DNA of 64,000 nucleotides from CALOFP01 sp942492635 (GTDB taxonomy: Bacteria > UBP6 > UBA1177 > CALOFP01): the NCBI GenBank assembly GCA_942492635.1, contig CALOFP010000001.1:434001-498000 (forward strand), in the 5' to 3' direction. Shown one piece after another: positions 18,268-28,518 of this stretch (position 1 is its first letter; each line of letters starts with the position of its first letter). The notes below the pieces were generated by a model, which was given only the letters and a program-made list of their open reading frames with translations, did no database searches and had not been told where the DNA came from. A program made the translations under genes and the position numbers.

Positions 18268-21026
18268 TTAATCACCTCGTAACAGGATGAACAGATTCCG
18301 GTAACCTCTTCGTTCCAATCCTGAACGTCGGTTCTCTTTTTCCAGCAGCGTGCGCACTTCTCGCCGTCAGCAACACCTGCGGAAGCGTAGAGTTCGAGAT
18401 CTTCGGAGATCTTCGTGAGTCCTTCACTGTTTTCCGCCTTCTCAACCGAAGAACAGATAAAAACGGATTCGAGATTATCAAATTCATCATTTAGAACATC
18501 AAGTCCTTCCCAGTAGAGAACAACTCTGGAATCAAGTGAATGTCCAATTTCCTTGGCAGCCCTCAGCTCCTCAAGAACCTTCTGTACGGCATCGCGAACA
18601 GCGATCAGATCTTTCCACTTTGCAAGAATGTCGTTGTCTTCCTCTGTAAGTTGACGTTTCGGCATTTCTTCAAGGAATACGGACTCCTTCTTCTCACCCG
18701 GCATGTAGGAGTAGGCCTCCTCCATGGTAAAGCTGAGAACAGGCGCAAGAACCTTTACGATGTCCTTGAGAATCGCATGGACAGTGAACTGGCTCATACG
18801 TCTTCTCTCATCGTCCGCCTTCATGACGTAGCGATCCTTGATGACATCCAGGTAGAAGCTGCTCATGTCGACTGTGAAGAAATCGAGAACTTCGTGGAAA
18901 ATACGGTGATACTCGTAGGATTCGTACTTTCCGATGATTGTGTTCAGCTTCTGAGTCCACTTCGCTATCGCCCAGCGATCGATCGATTTGAGTTCCCTCT
19001 CTTCGAAAGTGTGGACAGAAGGATCAAAATCGTTAATGAATCCGAACATAAAGCGAAGAGTATTTCTGATCTTCCTGTAGGCCGTCGTAAATGTAGCGAG
19101 GATATCGTTGGAGATTCTTATATCGTCACGGTAATCCTCCGCACTTGCCCAGAGCCTGAGCATTTCGGCACCCATCTGCTTGATGGTCTTTTCCGGCGGA
19201 ATAAAGTTACCCTTGCTCTTGGAGATCTTCTCGCCCTTTCCGTCAACGACGTAACCGTGAGTAAGGACCCTCTTGTAGGGAGCCTTTCCCCTTGTGATTG
19301 TGGAGCAGAGGAGTGAACTCTGGAACCACCCTCTGTGCTGGTCGCTTCCTTCAAGGTAGAGGTCAGCGGGATACTCTCTTCCCTTCTCCCCGTTGAGCAC
19401 GGAAGCCCAGCTTACGCCGCTGTCGAACCATACGTCGAGAATATCTGATTCCTTGTCGATGTGGACAGATCCGCACTTGGGACAGACAAATCCCTCGGGA
19501 AGAAAGTAGGATGCTTCCTTTTCGTACCAGATATCCGATGTGTGCTCCTTGAAAAGATCTGCAACATGGTGAGCTATCTTTCCGTCGACGATCTGCTCGT
19601 TACAGTCGCGACAGGAGAAGGCGATAATCGGGCTTCCCCACAGACGCTGGCGGGAAATACACCAGTTGGGACGATTTTCCACCATGGAAGTTATACGATT
19701 CTTGCCCCAGGCGGGAATAAACTCCACATCGTTGAGGCTCTCAAGAGCGTTCTTTCTAACTCCTGTGTCGTCCATTCCGACGAACCACTGAGGTGTAGCC
19801 CTGAATATGACAGGCTGGTTACAGCGCCAGCAGCATGGGTAGGAGTGGGAAATATCTTCACCCGGCTTGTTGAGAAGAAAACCGGTGTTGTAAAGATGCT
19901 CGACAATCTTCGGATTGGCCTCGGTAACCTTCACACCTTTCCAGAGCTCCACATCATCCGTGAATGTTCCGTCGGCCTTTACGGGAGCGTAGGGCTCGAG
20001 ACCGTTCCTGAGACCGATATCGTAGTCTTCCTGTCCGTGTCCGGGAGCTGTATGAACACATCCGGTACCGGCTTCAGTAGTGACATGATCGCCGTAGAGA
20101 ATTACGGATTCCCTGTCGATGAAAGGGTGCTGTGTAGTCATACCTTCGAATCTGTCGGCAGCAAAGAGTTTAACCTCTTCAGCGCTTTCCTCACCTATTC
20201 CTTTGAGGAAATTTTCCTTCAGCTCGTTTGCAACTATGAAGATTTCACCGCGAAGCCTGAGTGCGACGTACTCCAGATTCCTGTTGAGACAAACGGCAAG
20301 GTTTGCAGGAAGAGTCCACGGCGTCGTTGTCCAGATTACGAAGTTTACCTTCTCATCTCCGAGCTCCTCGATTTTCTGTTTCAGGGGAAACTTTACAAAG
20401 ATCGATGGGGAAGAGTGATCATGGTACTCAACCTCAGCCTCTGCAAGAGCCGTCTCACAGCTGTGGCACCAGTAAACTGGCTTTTTTGCCTTCGTAAGAG
20501 CTCCAGATTCGATGAGATTTGCGAATTCGTGTGCTATGGCGGATTCGTACTCGTGAGACATCGTTATGTATGGATTTTCCCAGTCTGCGAGAACACCGAG
20601 TCTCTTGAACTCCTCACGCTGAATATCCACGAATTCACGGGCGTAATCACGGCACGCCTTTCTGAACGCCACCGGATCCATAGTATCCTTTTTGTGTCCC
20701 ATCCTCTCATCGGCCTTGAGCTCGATGGGAAGTCCGTGGCAGTCCCATCCGGGAACGAACGTGGAGTAGCGCCCCGACATGTTCTTGTACTTGACGGTTA
20801 TGTCTTTCAGGATTTTGTTTAAAATTGTTCCCTGATGGATGTGTCCGTTGGCGTAGGGAGGTCCGTCGTGAAAAACGAAACTCTCGTTTCCGGAATTGTT
20901 CTCAAGGATCTTTTCATAGAGATCCATTTCATTCCACTTCTTCAATATTTCCAACTCCCTAACCGGAAGATTAGCCCTCATTGGGAAATCGGTTTTGGGA
21001 AGGTTTAATGTCTTGCCGTAGTCCAT
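18264..21026 (-). CDS. ileS: Isoleucyl-tRNA synthetase
   Basis: 920 residues, class I aminoacyl-tRNA synthetase. Visible: the HIGH-type motif within GPPYANGHIHQGT (about 55-67), the CP1 editing domain with TTPWTLPANLA, the KMSKS-type motif KISKSKGN (about 600), the anticodon-binding domain, and a C-terminal zinc ribbon (CARCWKKR ... CSSC). The length is usual for the bacterial enzyme. It is the first gene of an operon with lspA and lgt, an arrangement also known for ileS-lspA in many bacteria. A consensus promoter lies at 21071-21099. Confidence 0.98.
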   Translation of the reverse strand: MDYGKTLNLPKTDFPMRANLPVRELEILKKWNEMDLYEKILENNSGNESFVFHDGPPYANGHIHQGTILNKILKDITVKYKNMSGRYSTFVPGWDCHGLPIELKADERMGHKKDTMDPVAFRKACRDYAREFVDIQREEFKRLGVLADWENPYITMSHEYESAIAHEFANLIESGALTKAKKPVYWCHSCETALAEAEVEYHDHSSPSIFVKFPLKQKIEELGDEKVNFVIWTTTPWTLPANLAVCLNRNLEYVALRLRGEIFIVANELKENFLKGIGEESAEEVKLFAADRFEGMTTQHPFIDRESVILYGDHVTTEAGTGCVHTAPGHGQEDYDIGLRNGLEPYAPVKADGTFTDDVELWKGVKVTEANPKIVEHLYNTGFLLNKPGEDISHSYPCCWRCNQPVIFRATPQWFVGMDDTGVRKNALESLNDVEFIPAWGKNRITSMVENRPNWCISRQRLWGSPIIAFSCRDCNEQIVDGKIAHHVADLFKEHTSDIWYEKEASYFLPEGFVCPKCGSVHIDKESDILDVWFDSGVSWASVLNGEKGREYPADLYLEGSDQHRGWFQSSLLCSTITRGKAPYKRVLTHGYVVDGKGEKISKSKGNFIPPEKTIKQMGAEMLRLWASAEDYRDDIRISNDILATFTTAYRKIRNTLRFMFGFINDFDPSVHTFEERELKSIDRWAIAKWTQKLNTIIGKYESYEYHRIFHEVLDFFTVDMSSFYLDVIKDRYVMKADDERRRMSQFTVHAILKDIVKVLAPVLSFTMEEAYSYMPGEKKESVFLEEMPKRQLTEEDNDILAKWKDLIAVRDAVQKVLEELRAAKEIGHSLDSRVVLYWEGLDVLNDEFDNLESVFICSSVEKAENSEGLTKISEDLELYASAGVADGEKCARCWKKRTDVQDWNEEVTGICSSCYEVIK

Positions 21027-21070
21027 CGAATCACTCCATTTTCACAGTCAAACATACAAAATCAGCTGGA

Positions 21071-21099
21071 ATTTTAGTCAGCCCCTATAACAAAGTCAA
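21071..21099 (-). promoter_or_regulatory. Sigma-70-type promoter of the ileS operon
   Basis: On the minus strand: TTGACT (21099-21094), 17-base spacer, TAAAAT (21076-21071), 45 bases upstream of the ileS start. Confidence 0.6.
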
Positions 21100-21163
21100 G
21101 ATTTATGTGGGCTGTTGGCGCAATATTGTTTCACATTTTACATGCTCTATTTACCCGATAAGT

Positions 21164-21191
21164 TTGACATGCCTATTCAATATTCTATAAT
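21164..21191 (+). promoter_or_regulatory. Sigma-70 consensus promoter of the HEAT-repeat gene
   Basis: TTGACA (21164-21169), 16-base spacer, TATAAT (21186-21191), 41 bases before the ATG at 21233. Both hexamers match consensus. Confidence 0.75.
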
Positions 21192-21232
21192 GAATTACAA
21201 TTTTTTGAGGTGAGTCTGTAGGAGGTCGCAAA

Positions 21233-22753
21233 ATGAATGCAAACAAGTTACTTCTGGTTGCCGCGTTGCTGACGCTGGCACCCCTTCTGCTTCCGGCCCA
21301 AATGGAGGAGAAAAAAACAAAACTTGAAACAGAAAGCTTTTTTAAAGCCCTTTCAGAGTCGGATGCAGTCTTCCACGCTTTGTACCGACAGGGAGGAAAA
21401 ACAAGAGCCCGGGTAAAACCCCTTTTGAACATAATCGGAAAGGTATCCGACGATGAGATAATCAAGGGGATGGACGAGGAAAAAATTCGCCTGAAATTCA
21501 AGATCCCCCCCCTGAAATCCGATCACGAGTACATCTTTTTCGTCAAGCGCAAGGGATCCAACCTGATCCTGAATCCCGACGGAGTCACCATTCCCGTAAG
21601 CAAGGACAAGGTGAATTTCTCTCTTTTCGCGCCGTACCAGCCAAACTTCCACACCCCGTTCGACATAGAAATCTTCAAACTTCTCGCCAGGGCCGTATCG
21701 GAGGATAAGACCGGCGCCATTTCTTCGGAGACAACCCTGAAGATCAAGGAACTTTTCAAAAAATACCGAGAAAAGGGCGACAGCAGAAACCTGAAGGCTA
21801 TCCTTGGTGTGGCAGCCAGACTCTCCCTGAAGCTGGACGAGGAATCATATTCAAAGGTTGTTTCAGACGCAAAAAGCCTTGGATGTCTTGCAGTCAAATC
21901 ATCGGCAAAAATCATGGGAAAATCTTTCTTTGAAAATAAGATCCTCACGACCATCAACTCCCTGAGTCAGGACAGCCAGGTCGCGGCGATTGAATCTGCA
22001 ATCGAAGCCGACACAAAGAAGGCTCTTCCGGTTCTCGCAAAGTACCTCCAGAAGACAGCTGCCTACACCCCGCCATCCAGCGAGTGCTTCCCAGTTGAGG
22101 AACCTCTATCGAACAAGGCTGCAGCGGCAAAGGCGGTAATCGAAATAAACGGCCCCGAAACCCCATCCATTCTTGAAAAAGAGCTGTTGACAGAAGATAT
22201 GGAATGGCTTTCCGTCCTTCTCGGAACAATGTCCAACTACGAAGGCGAGGATCTTCTGGAACTTGCCCTCGTGTCTGCCGCAAAAGAATCCTTTTCGGCA
22301 AGAAGGATGGAGTTCCTTGCATATTTCGAGAAAGTTAAATCCAAGGAAACTGAAAAATCACTCCGTAAGCTTTACGAGAAAGAAGAAAACGTTATATGGA
22401 AAAAACTTGTAATTTCGATTCTGGGCAAGTACCACTACCCGGAAAGTCTTGATTTTCTGACGGCTCTTCTCAATGAGGATCCACATGAAGAGGTACGCGC
22501 CTCTGCAGCCATGTCTATGGGGAAAATCGGAGATAAAAAGGCGGCAAAACCGCTTTTCGATTTCGTAATTCGGGAAAAGTCGATACTTACGAAGACAATC
22601 GCCATAGACGCTCTCGCAGAGATACCCGACAGAAAAGTTCAGGACTACCTGAAAGAAATTATTAAGAAAAGCGACCACAAAAAGGTCCGCGAAGAAGCCG
22701 CAAACGCCATAGAGGACAACCTGTTTATTCTACGTTATGGAAAAAAGAAATAG
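21233..22753 (+). CDS. Exported HEAT-repeat protein
   Basis: 506 residues. A Sec signal peptide (LLLVAALLTLAPLLLPA, cleavage likely before QMEEKK) leads to a region of mixed charge. From about residue 170 to the end there are repeated paired helices of the HEAT type. The clearest are near the C-terminus (LDFLTALLNEDPHEEVRAS, then MGKIGDKKAAKPLFD), as in PBS-lyase-like HEAT arrays. A periplasmic scaffold for protein contacts is likely; there is no catalytic motif. GGAGG precedes the ATG. The last 17 bases overlap the glycosylase gene. Confidence 0.8.
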   Translation: MNANKLLLVAALLTLAPLLLPAQMEEKKTKLETESFFKALSESDAVFHALYRQGGKTRARVKPLLNIIGKVSDDEIIKGMDEEKIRLKFKIPPLKSDHEYIFFVKRKGSNLILNPDGVTIPVSKDKVNFSLFAPYQPNFHTPFDIEIFKLLARAVSEDKTGAISSETTLKIKELFKKYREKGDSRNLKAILGVAARLSLKLDEESYSKVVSDAKSLGCLAVKSSAKIMGKSFFENKILTTINSLSQDSQVAAIESAIEADTKKALPVLAKYLQKTAAYTPPSSECFPVEEPLSNKAAAAKAVIEINGPETPSILEKELLTEDMEWLSVLLGTMSNYEGEDLLELALVSAAKESFSARRMEFLAYFEKVKSKETEKSLRKLYEKEENVIWKKLVISILGKYHYPESLDFLTALLNEDPHEEVRASAAMSMGKIGDKKAAKPLFDFVIREKSILTKTIAIDALAEIPDRKVQDYLKEIIKKSDHKKVREEAANAIEDNLFILRYGKKK

Positions 22754-23600
22754 CCAACTCATCTCGTTTCTCGAGTATCAACAATCAATTTCTCCGTTTT
22801 TCATCGACAAATCATTCGTTGAGAAATTAAACAGGGCAGTCGCCCTGCTGGAATCAAAGCAAGAAACATCGGAAGTTCCCGTCAAAGAGAAGCCGGAACA
22901 GGCATCGGAGCCATCCGTCGTCGGAATCACACCTCCGAAAGGTGGCAAAACGCCATCCCCGATTGAGCGGATTAAAAAACCTGCCGAACCGTCACCAGAG
23001 GAGAATGTTATACATTTTCCATTGAATGCGGTAGCTTCCGTCTCATCTCTCGAGGATCTGGAAAAACTTGTCTCGCCCTGCACCAGATGCAGACTCTCCG
23101 CGACCAGAACCAATCTCGTCTTCGGCGAGGGGAATCCGGATGCAAAACTGATGTTCATCGGCGAAGGTCCGGGATCGGACGAGGATCTTTCCGGAAGGCC
23201 CTTTGTCGGAAAAGCGGGAATGCTGCTGACGAAGATTATTGAAAACGGTTTAAAACTGAGCAGGGAGGATGTATACATCGCCAACATCGTCAAGTGCAGG
23301 CCGCCCCACAACAGGGATCCGAGACCAGATGAGGCGAAGATGTGCATCGGCTACCTCAAAAGGCAGATAGAACTGGTATCACCTGATGTTATCGTACTTC
23401 TGGGAAGGGTCGCCATGAAAAATCTTCTCGGATTGGAGACATCAATTTCAAAGGCGAGAAATATGGACCTGGATTACAACGGAATTCCGGTTTTCGTCAC
23501 CTACCACCCGAGCGCCCTTCTACGGAACGACACATACAAACGTCCCACGTGGGAGGATATGAAGAAGGTTATCCGCAAACTCGATCTTTTCAAAATCTGA
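22737..23600 (+). CDS. Family 4 uracil-DNA glycosylase
   Basis: 287 residues. An N-terminal extension of about 105 residues, rich in Pro, Glu and Lys, precedes the catalytic domain. That domain has C-x2-C (CTRCRLS), GEGPGSDEDLSGRPFVGKAG (uracil-binding motif A), then KCRPPHNRDPRPDE and C-IGYL, which supply the other two cysteines of a 4Fe-4S cluster, and finally TYHPSALLR (motif B with the His). This matches the iron-sulphur family 4 enzymes that excise uracil from DNA. The start overlaps the upstream HEAT-repeat gene, suggesting coupled translation without an obvious functional link. Confidence 0.93.
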   Translation: MEKRNSQLISFLEYQQSISPFFIDKSFVEKLNRAVALLESKQETSEVPVKEKPEQASEPSVVGITPPKGGKTPSPIERIKKPAEPSPEENVIHFPLNAVASVSSLEDLEKLVSPCTRCRLSATRTNLVFGEGNPDAKLMFIGEGPGSDEDLSGRPFVGKAGMLLTKIIENGLKLSREDVYIANIVKCRPPHNRDPRPDEAKMCIGYLKRQIELVSPDVIVLLGRVAMKNLLGLETSISKARNMDLDYNGIPVFVTYHPSALLRNDTYKRPTWEDMKKVIRKLDLFKI

Positions 23601-23884
23601 AAGACAACTTAAGACGAAAGAGTAATCGGACTCCAGAAAACTTAATCTTCAAAGCGTCACCTTAAAACTGCATCTAATCGAAATAACTCTTACTTCCTAT
23701 TAGAGAGCGATACCGGAACCATTCACGGCTTCTCAACCGTTCCATTTAACGTCTATCACTATTTTTGAAACATAATTCCAGACAGTCGAAATCACTTTTT
23801 TGACTTACGCATCCCCCATCCATAGAATATGGCGATTTACGGTTTCTGTTCATTATTTAATTTTATCAGAATCAGGAGGGGATG

Positions 23885-24889
23885 ATGACTAAACTACTCG
23901 ATACCGTTCTCCTTCTTGCCCTTCCCGCATCAGGGAAATCAGAGGTAAGAAGGTACATGGCTTCACTTACAAAAGATCAGTGCGAAAACGACATGCACAT
24001 GGGAGAGACACTTCAGCTTGACGACTACCCATACGTGCACTTCATGCACCGTGTAGACGACGAGCTAGTAAAACGCGGACTCGACAACGTCTTCTACAGC
24101 GGACCCACAAGACCTTTCAAGGACAAATTCGAGTGGGGCACACTTATCCACCTTCTCAACGAAGACTACCACGATCTGGTAAACGGAAAGGTTTACGAAG
24201 TCGAATCTGCAGCGAATCTTCTTTTCGATCGTCTCGACAACGCAAGGGCAAAGGTTGGTCTTGAGAAGGAGCTCGGAAAAATTCCATACGCAATCCGCAT
24301 GGAGATTGCGGCGGTTATGGAAGAGGAAACTAGAGAAGACCTCAACATGAGAAACGAGCAGGCAAAGGAGGATAAGACCAACAAGACAATCGTCATCGAA
24401 ATGGCAAGAGGCGGCGCAAACGGATCCGCATTCCCGCTTACACCTCCCCACGGATACCACTACGCTTTCGAAGAACTCTCCTCAGAAATACTCGACAGAT
24501 CATCCATTCTCTACGTTTGGGTAACTCCTGAAGAGTCAAGAAAGAAAAATTACGAAAGAGCAAAACCGGACGGCCAGAGCTCCATTCTTCACCACGGAGT
24601 TCCTCTGGAAGTTATGCTCGGAGAGTACGGATGCGACGACATGGCCTACCTCATGGACCTTTCCGACAAGGAAAACACCATCAAAGTTGAGCGTTTCGTA
24701 GAAGTTGAAAAGGAAGGAAACCTCGTTTACGACACAAAGACCTGGAACATTCCTATCGCACGTTTCGACAACAGGGACGATCTGACAACTTTCGTGAGAA
24801 AGGACAAATCCGACTGGAACGAAGCCGAAGTGAAGGCAATCCACGAAGGTCTCAGCAACGCGCTCACAACACTCGCGAAGCTTTCCTGA
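23885..24889 (+). CDS. Uncharacterised P-loop NTPase, possibly kinase-like
   Basis: 334 residues, soluble. A Walker A motif sits at the very N-terminus (ALPASGKSE), preceded by a hydrophobic beta strand (DTVLLL), as in nucleotide kinases and zeta-toxin-like phosphotransferases. Later a hydrophobic strand (SSILYVWVTPEES) is followed by basic residues RKKNYERAKP that could form a lid. I do not recognise the family. The second of two adjacent ATG codons (23885) is preferred, since AGGAGG is five bases upstream of it and only two from the first. The gene stands alone and is closed by a strong terminator. Codon choice is biased towards C-ending and AAC/GAC codons, which suggests good expression. 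Confidence 0.75.
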   Translation: MTKLLDTVLLLALPASGKSEVRRYMASLTKDQCENDMHMGETLQLDDYPYVHFMHRVDDELVKRGLDNVFYSGPTRPFKDKFEWGTLIHLLNEDYHDLVNGKVYEVESAANLLFDRLDNARAKVGLEKELGKIPYAIRMEIAAVMEEETREDLNMRNEQAKEDKTNKTIVIEMARGGANGSAFPLTPPHGYHYAFEELSSEILDRSSILYVWVTPEESRKKNYERAKPDGQSSILHHGVPLEVMLGEYGCDDMAYLMDLSDKENTIKVERFVEVEKEGNLVYDTKTWNIPIARFDNRDDLTTFVRKDKSDWNEAEVKAIHEGLSNALTTLAKLS

Positions 24890-24911
24890 CATAAGGAATA
24901 ATGCATACATG

Positions 24912-24938
24912 AGCCTCCCGAAAAGGGAGGCTTTTTTT
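24912..24938 (+). terminator. Rho-independent terminator
   Basis: Stem GCCTCCC/GGGAGGC with an AAAA-type loop, followed by eight T residues, 22 bases after the stop of the P-loop gene. Confidence 0.9.
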
Positions 24939-25059
24939 TAAAAATCCACCCTAACAACAATTTGTTTTCTTTGGAGTTTCATTCCAACAATCAATTTCCA
25001 AATAGAACATTCAATACTGGTTTGTAAAAATAAAAATACATTTTATCTTTAAAATACTC

Positions 25060-25088
25060 TTGACTAATATTTTTAATTTTGCTATACG
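25060..25088 (+). promoter_or_regulatory. Sigma-70-type promoter of the collagen-like lipoprotein
   Basis: TTGACT (25060-25065), 17-base spacer, TATACG (25083-25088), 33 bases before the ATG at 25122. Confidence 0.65.
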
Positions 25089-25121
25089 GTTATGCATTTT
25101 GTTAACCAAAGGGGAATATCA

Positions 25122-27717
25122 ATGAAACGTATCATTTCAGTTGCGGCGTTTGCTGCAGTAACTTTTTTTATTGCATCTTGTGATGGTGGGTCAGACGGAA
25201 AAACTCCTGTAACAAGGATTACAGCAGAAGCATCCGGAGATCATTGTCAATTCGGCGGAAACAAGGTTGAAACCGGATTCGACGACAATGACAACGGAGA
25301 ACTCGACAAAGCCGAAGCCGTAACAAAAACAATGTATCTCTGCAACGGAGCAGAAGGTACTGACGGCAATAAAGGTGATAAAGGAGAAAAAGGTGATACC
25401 GGTGCCCAGGGTCCTCAGGGCGATAAGGGCGACGCCGGCGCTCAGGGTGAAAAAGGAGACAAGGGCGACAAAGGTGACGCAGGAACTCCAGGTGAAAAAG
25501 GAGACAAGGGCGACAAGGGTGACGCCGGAACTCCAGGTGAAAAAGGAGACAAGGGCGACAAGGGTGACGCCGGAACTCCAGGTGAAAAAAGGAGACAAGG
25601 GCGACAAGGGTGACGCCGGAACTCCAGGTGAAAAAGGAGACAAGGGCGACAAAGGTGAGGGCGACAAAGGTGACGCCGGAACTCCAGGTGAAAAAGGAGA
25701 CAAGGGCGACAAGGGTGACGCCGGAACTCCAGGTGAAAAAGGAGACAAGGGCGACAAAGGTGACGCAGGAACTCCAGGTGAAAAAGGAGACAAGGGCGAC
25801 AAGGGTGACGCAGGAACTCCAGGTGAAAAAGGAGACAAGGGCGACAAGGGTGAAGCTGGTAACGATTCCGTATGCTTTGGAAACACAGCTCCCGTTGCAG
25901 ATGTTGAGCTTCCCGCTGGTCCCTACTTTGTAGGCGTTCCTTTCACTGCTACATTCAATGTAACAGACGAGGACAGCACAAGCCATGACATCCAGGTGAT
26001 AGGAAACGATATCTCAATTTCAAAAGGTAGTGCGGCTAACGAAGTTGTTATAACTCCGACAAAAGCAGGTGGTCCATTCAACTTCACTGCAATCGTAAGC
26101 GACGGATGCTCTTTCGGTATGAAATCATTCTCAATTGCAGAAGTAAAGGTTGATGCTGAAGCTCCGGTAGCAGGTGCTGGTATCACAGTAGTTCAGGATA
26201 CTGTTCTCAACTGGGGAAAAGCCACTGATGATGAAACAGCTGAAGCCGACATCGAGTACAAGGTTGTTTCAGCAGCAGCAGCAGCTGATCTTGAGACAGT
26301 TTCAAAGGCTGAAGAAAATGGAACTGTTCTTCTTGACTGGACAAAGGATACTGTAACATTCGATACAGTTGACAAAACAGATGATGCTTTCTTTGCTGTT
26401 ATCGCTAAAGATCAGTCTGGAAAGAAGGTTCTCTACTCACATGTCGTAATAGACAAGGTTGCACCTCAGGCTGGTGACGCACTTGCAGTTATGGAAAGCA
26501 CTACACTCAAGTGGGGTGCAGCATCAGACATAGTGACAGCTCAGGACAAAATAACTTACAAAGTGGTATCCGCTGCAACAGCTGAAGAGATGGACACTGT
26601 TGAAAATGCTGAAACTAACGGAAAACTTGTAGCTGATTGGACAGCAGGAACAACAACTTTTGATGTTGCTTCTACAGAACTTCCGGGAGAAATTTTCTTT
26701 GCCGTTATCGCAAAAGATGAGGCAGGAAACAAAGTACTCTACGCTCCTGTCTCAGTAACTGTTGATAATGTTGCACCTAAGACAGATTCTAGCGTGATCA
26801 CTGTAACTGAGGCAGTTCTTGAGTGGAATGCTGCTACCGACGCTAAGACAGAAGAGGCAAATATCCAGTACAAGGTTGTTTCAGCTGCAACAGCTGATGA
26901 GATAAACACTCTTGAGAAGGCGCAGGCAAGCACAAATGTTGTTATGGACTGGACTGCAAACACAGTTACTTTCGATACAGCTTCACTTGAACTTCCAGGA
27001 GAAATGTACTTTGCAGTTATTGCAAAAGATGAGGCTGACAACAAGCTTCTCTACGCACCTGTCTCCGTAACTGTTGACAATGTTGCTCCTACAGCCGGAG
27101 ATGCAATCACGGTAACAGAGAAAACTGTTCTCAACTGGGGCGCAGCAACAGACAAGAAAACAGCACAGGCTAATCTCATGTACAAGGTTGTTTCAGCTGA
27201 TACAGCTGAAGAACTTGACTCTATTGAGAAGGTTGAAGAAGCAGCCGCAAACATCGTAAAAGAGTGGACAGCAAACATCGTAACATTCGATACCGCTCAC
27301 AACAGTTTTACAGGAACTGTTTTCTTTGCAGTTGTCGCAAAGGATGAGGCTGGCAACAAAGTTCTCTACTCAGCGAAGTCTATCGATTTCGATGCCCTCA
27401 ACACTGCTCCTACAGCTGGATCAACAATTACAGTTACCGGAAAAGTAATCAACTGGGGAAAAGCTACAGATGACACAACTGTAGAAGCTAACATCGAGTA
27501 CAAAGTTGTTTACAATACCGATGCAACTGCAATTGATACTCTTGAGAAAGCTGTTAATGCAACAAACGTAGCACAGGACTGGACAAAAGACATCGCAACT
27601 TTTGATGCTTCAACCATGTCCCTGACCGTCAATAATTTCTTTGCAGTTATCGCAAGAGATGAGGCAGGAAAGGCAGTTCTCTACGCTCCTGTTGCAGTAG
27701 TATTTGCTGACAACTAA
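25122..27717 (+). CDS. Collagen-like repeat lipoprotein, frame interrupted by one inserted base
   Basis: Lipobox FFIASCDGG; one DUF7151-like module (C.FGGNKVETGFDDNDNGELD..E....LCNG); then Gly-X-Y collagen-like repeats built on GDKGDKGDAGTPGEK; then a C-terminal array of about five beta-sandwich modules of near 100 residues (each with V/L-x-W-G/N-A/K-A-x-D, YKVVSA and FFAVIAKDE.G.K.LY). As sequenced, the frame starting at 25122 ends at 25613, because the A run at 25585-25590 is A6 where every other repeat has A5. With one A removed, the frame runs to 27717 as 864 residues; the length of 2596 bases is one over a multiple of three. It may be a sequencing error, or slipped-strand phase variation of a surface lipoprotein. 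The ATG at 25122 follows AGGGG. Confidence 0.75.
25455..25860 (+). repeat. 45-bp tandem repeats encoding collagen-like Gly-X-Y
   Basis: About nine units of 45 bases, nearly identical in DNA, encode GDKGDKGDAGTPGEK. One unit near 25650 has an extra Gly-Glu that breaks the Gly-X-Y register. Such identical repeats are prone to slippage and recombination, so the copy number probably varies. Confidence 0.85.
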
Positions 27718-27819
27718 TCAACTTTCCAACAAACTAAATCCTTAAAAATCTTTTTCCAAAAAAAATCCCAACAAATTTTATAAAATCTATAGCTTAAAAA
27801 TTAATTCCTGAAAATAAGA

Positions 27820-28518
27820 CTATCTTGATTTCAGTAATACGGATCTCTCTTTCCAGTCCGGCATAACTTCTGTGAGGAATTGGTAGAAATCCTTTCCGTG
27901 GCCGGGATGTTTGAGATGGACGAGTTCGTGGACGACTACGGATTCTATTGCTGGAATCGGCTGTTTGACCAGCTCGGTGCTCAGAAGAATTTTCCTTCTT
28001 GTCGGGTAGCATGTTCCCCAGCGCCGTTTCATAATTCTAACGCTGAGTTCGGGCATGACAATTTGAGGATGATTGATATACCTCTCATATTTTCGGGCGA
28101 TCTCTAAAAAGATTTTTTCACCTTCAAGGCGGTACCAGCGGTTTAAAAGAGTTTTTGTATGCTCCGGAAGATCCGGTTTTCTTGAAAATATTACAATTTC
28201 GTCCTTAATGATCTTAACCAGATCGAAATTATTGTGTTTGACGTTTATTGCGTATTCATTTCCGAGAAAATAATGTTTTTCACCCGAAAGATAGTTTTTT
28301 TCCGGCTTCGAAGGATTTTCCGAGAGACGTTTGAGGGTCTTTTCGATCCATCGAGATTTTTTTTCGAGAAGTTTTTCAATCTCATCAGCTTTTACAAAAT
28401 TCGGTGCTGTAACAACAATCATTTCGGCGGAAGATATTTCTATTTTTATGCTTTTTCTCTTTCTTTTAAGTATGGTGAGATTAATTTTCCTGCCGCCGAA
28501 ATATCTTTCGCTCTTCAA
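27820..28518 (-). CDS. YgjP-type zinc metallopeptidase (DUF45 family)
   Basis: 232 residues, no signal peptide. The C-terminal region has VVHELVHLKHPGHGKDFYQFL: a HExxH zinc motif, then the H-x-x-H/GHGKxF of the YgjP family, which resembles the catalytic part of M48/SprT-like proteases. Upstream are the family segments RRWGTCYPTRRKILLS (usually RWGSCS..G.I..N). The physiological substrate is unknown; these genes often sit beside type I restriction systems, but not here. TTG start at 28518 with GGAGGAAAGGG just upstream. Confidence 0.88.
   Translation of the reverse strand: MKSERYFGGRKINLTILKRKRKSIKIEISSAEMIVVTAPNFVKADEIEKLLEKKSRWIEKTLKRLSENPSKPEKNYLSGEKHYFLGNEYAINVKHNNFDLVKIIKDEIVIFSRKPDLPEHTKTLLNRWYRLEGEKIFLEIARKYERYINHPQIVMPELSVRIMKRRWGTCYPTRRKILLSTELVKQPIPAIESVVVHELVHLKHPGHGKDFYQFLTEVMPDWKERSVLLKSR

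Noticed and set aside
18540..20822. Long plus-strand ORFs opposite ileS
   Set aside because: Antisense shadows of a well-supported gene.
25455..25860. Possible CRISPR array
   Set aside because: The 45-base units are contiguous, without unique spacers, and lie in a coding frame (Gly-X-Y).
25191..25986. Long frames on both strands across the collagen-like repeats
   Set aside because: They are shadows produced by the 45-base repeats, which stay open in several frames; composition is repetitive and there are no binding sites.
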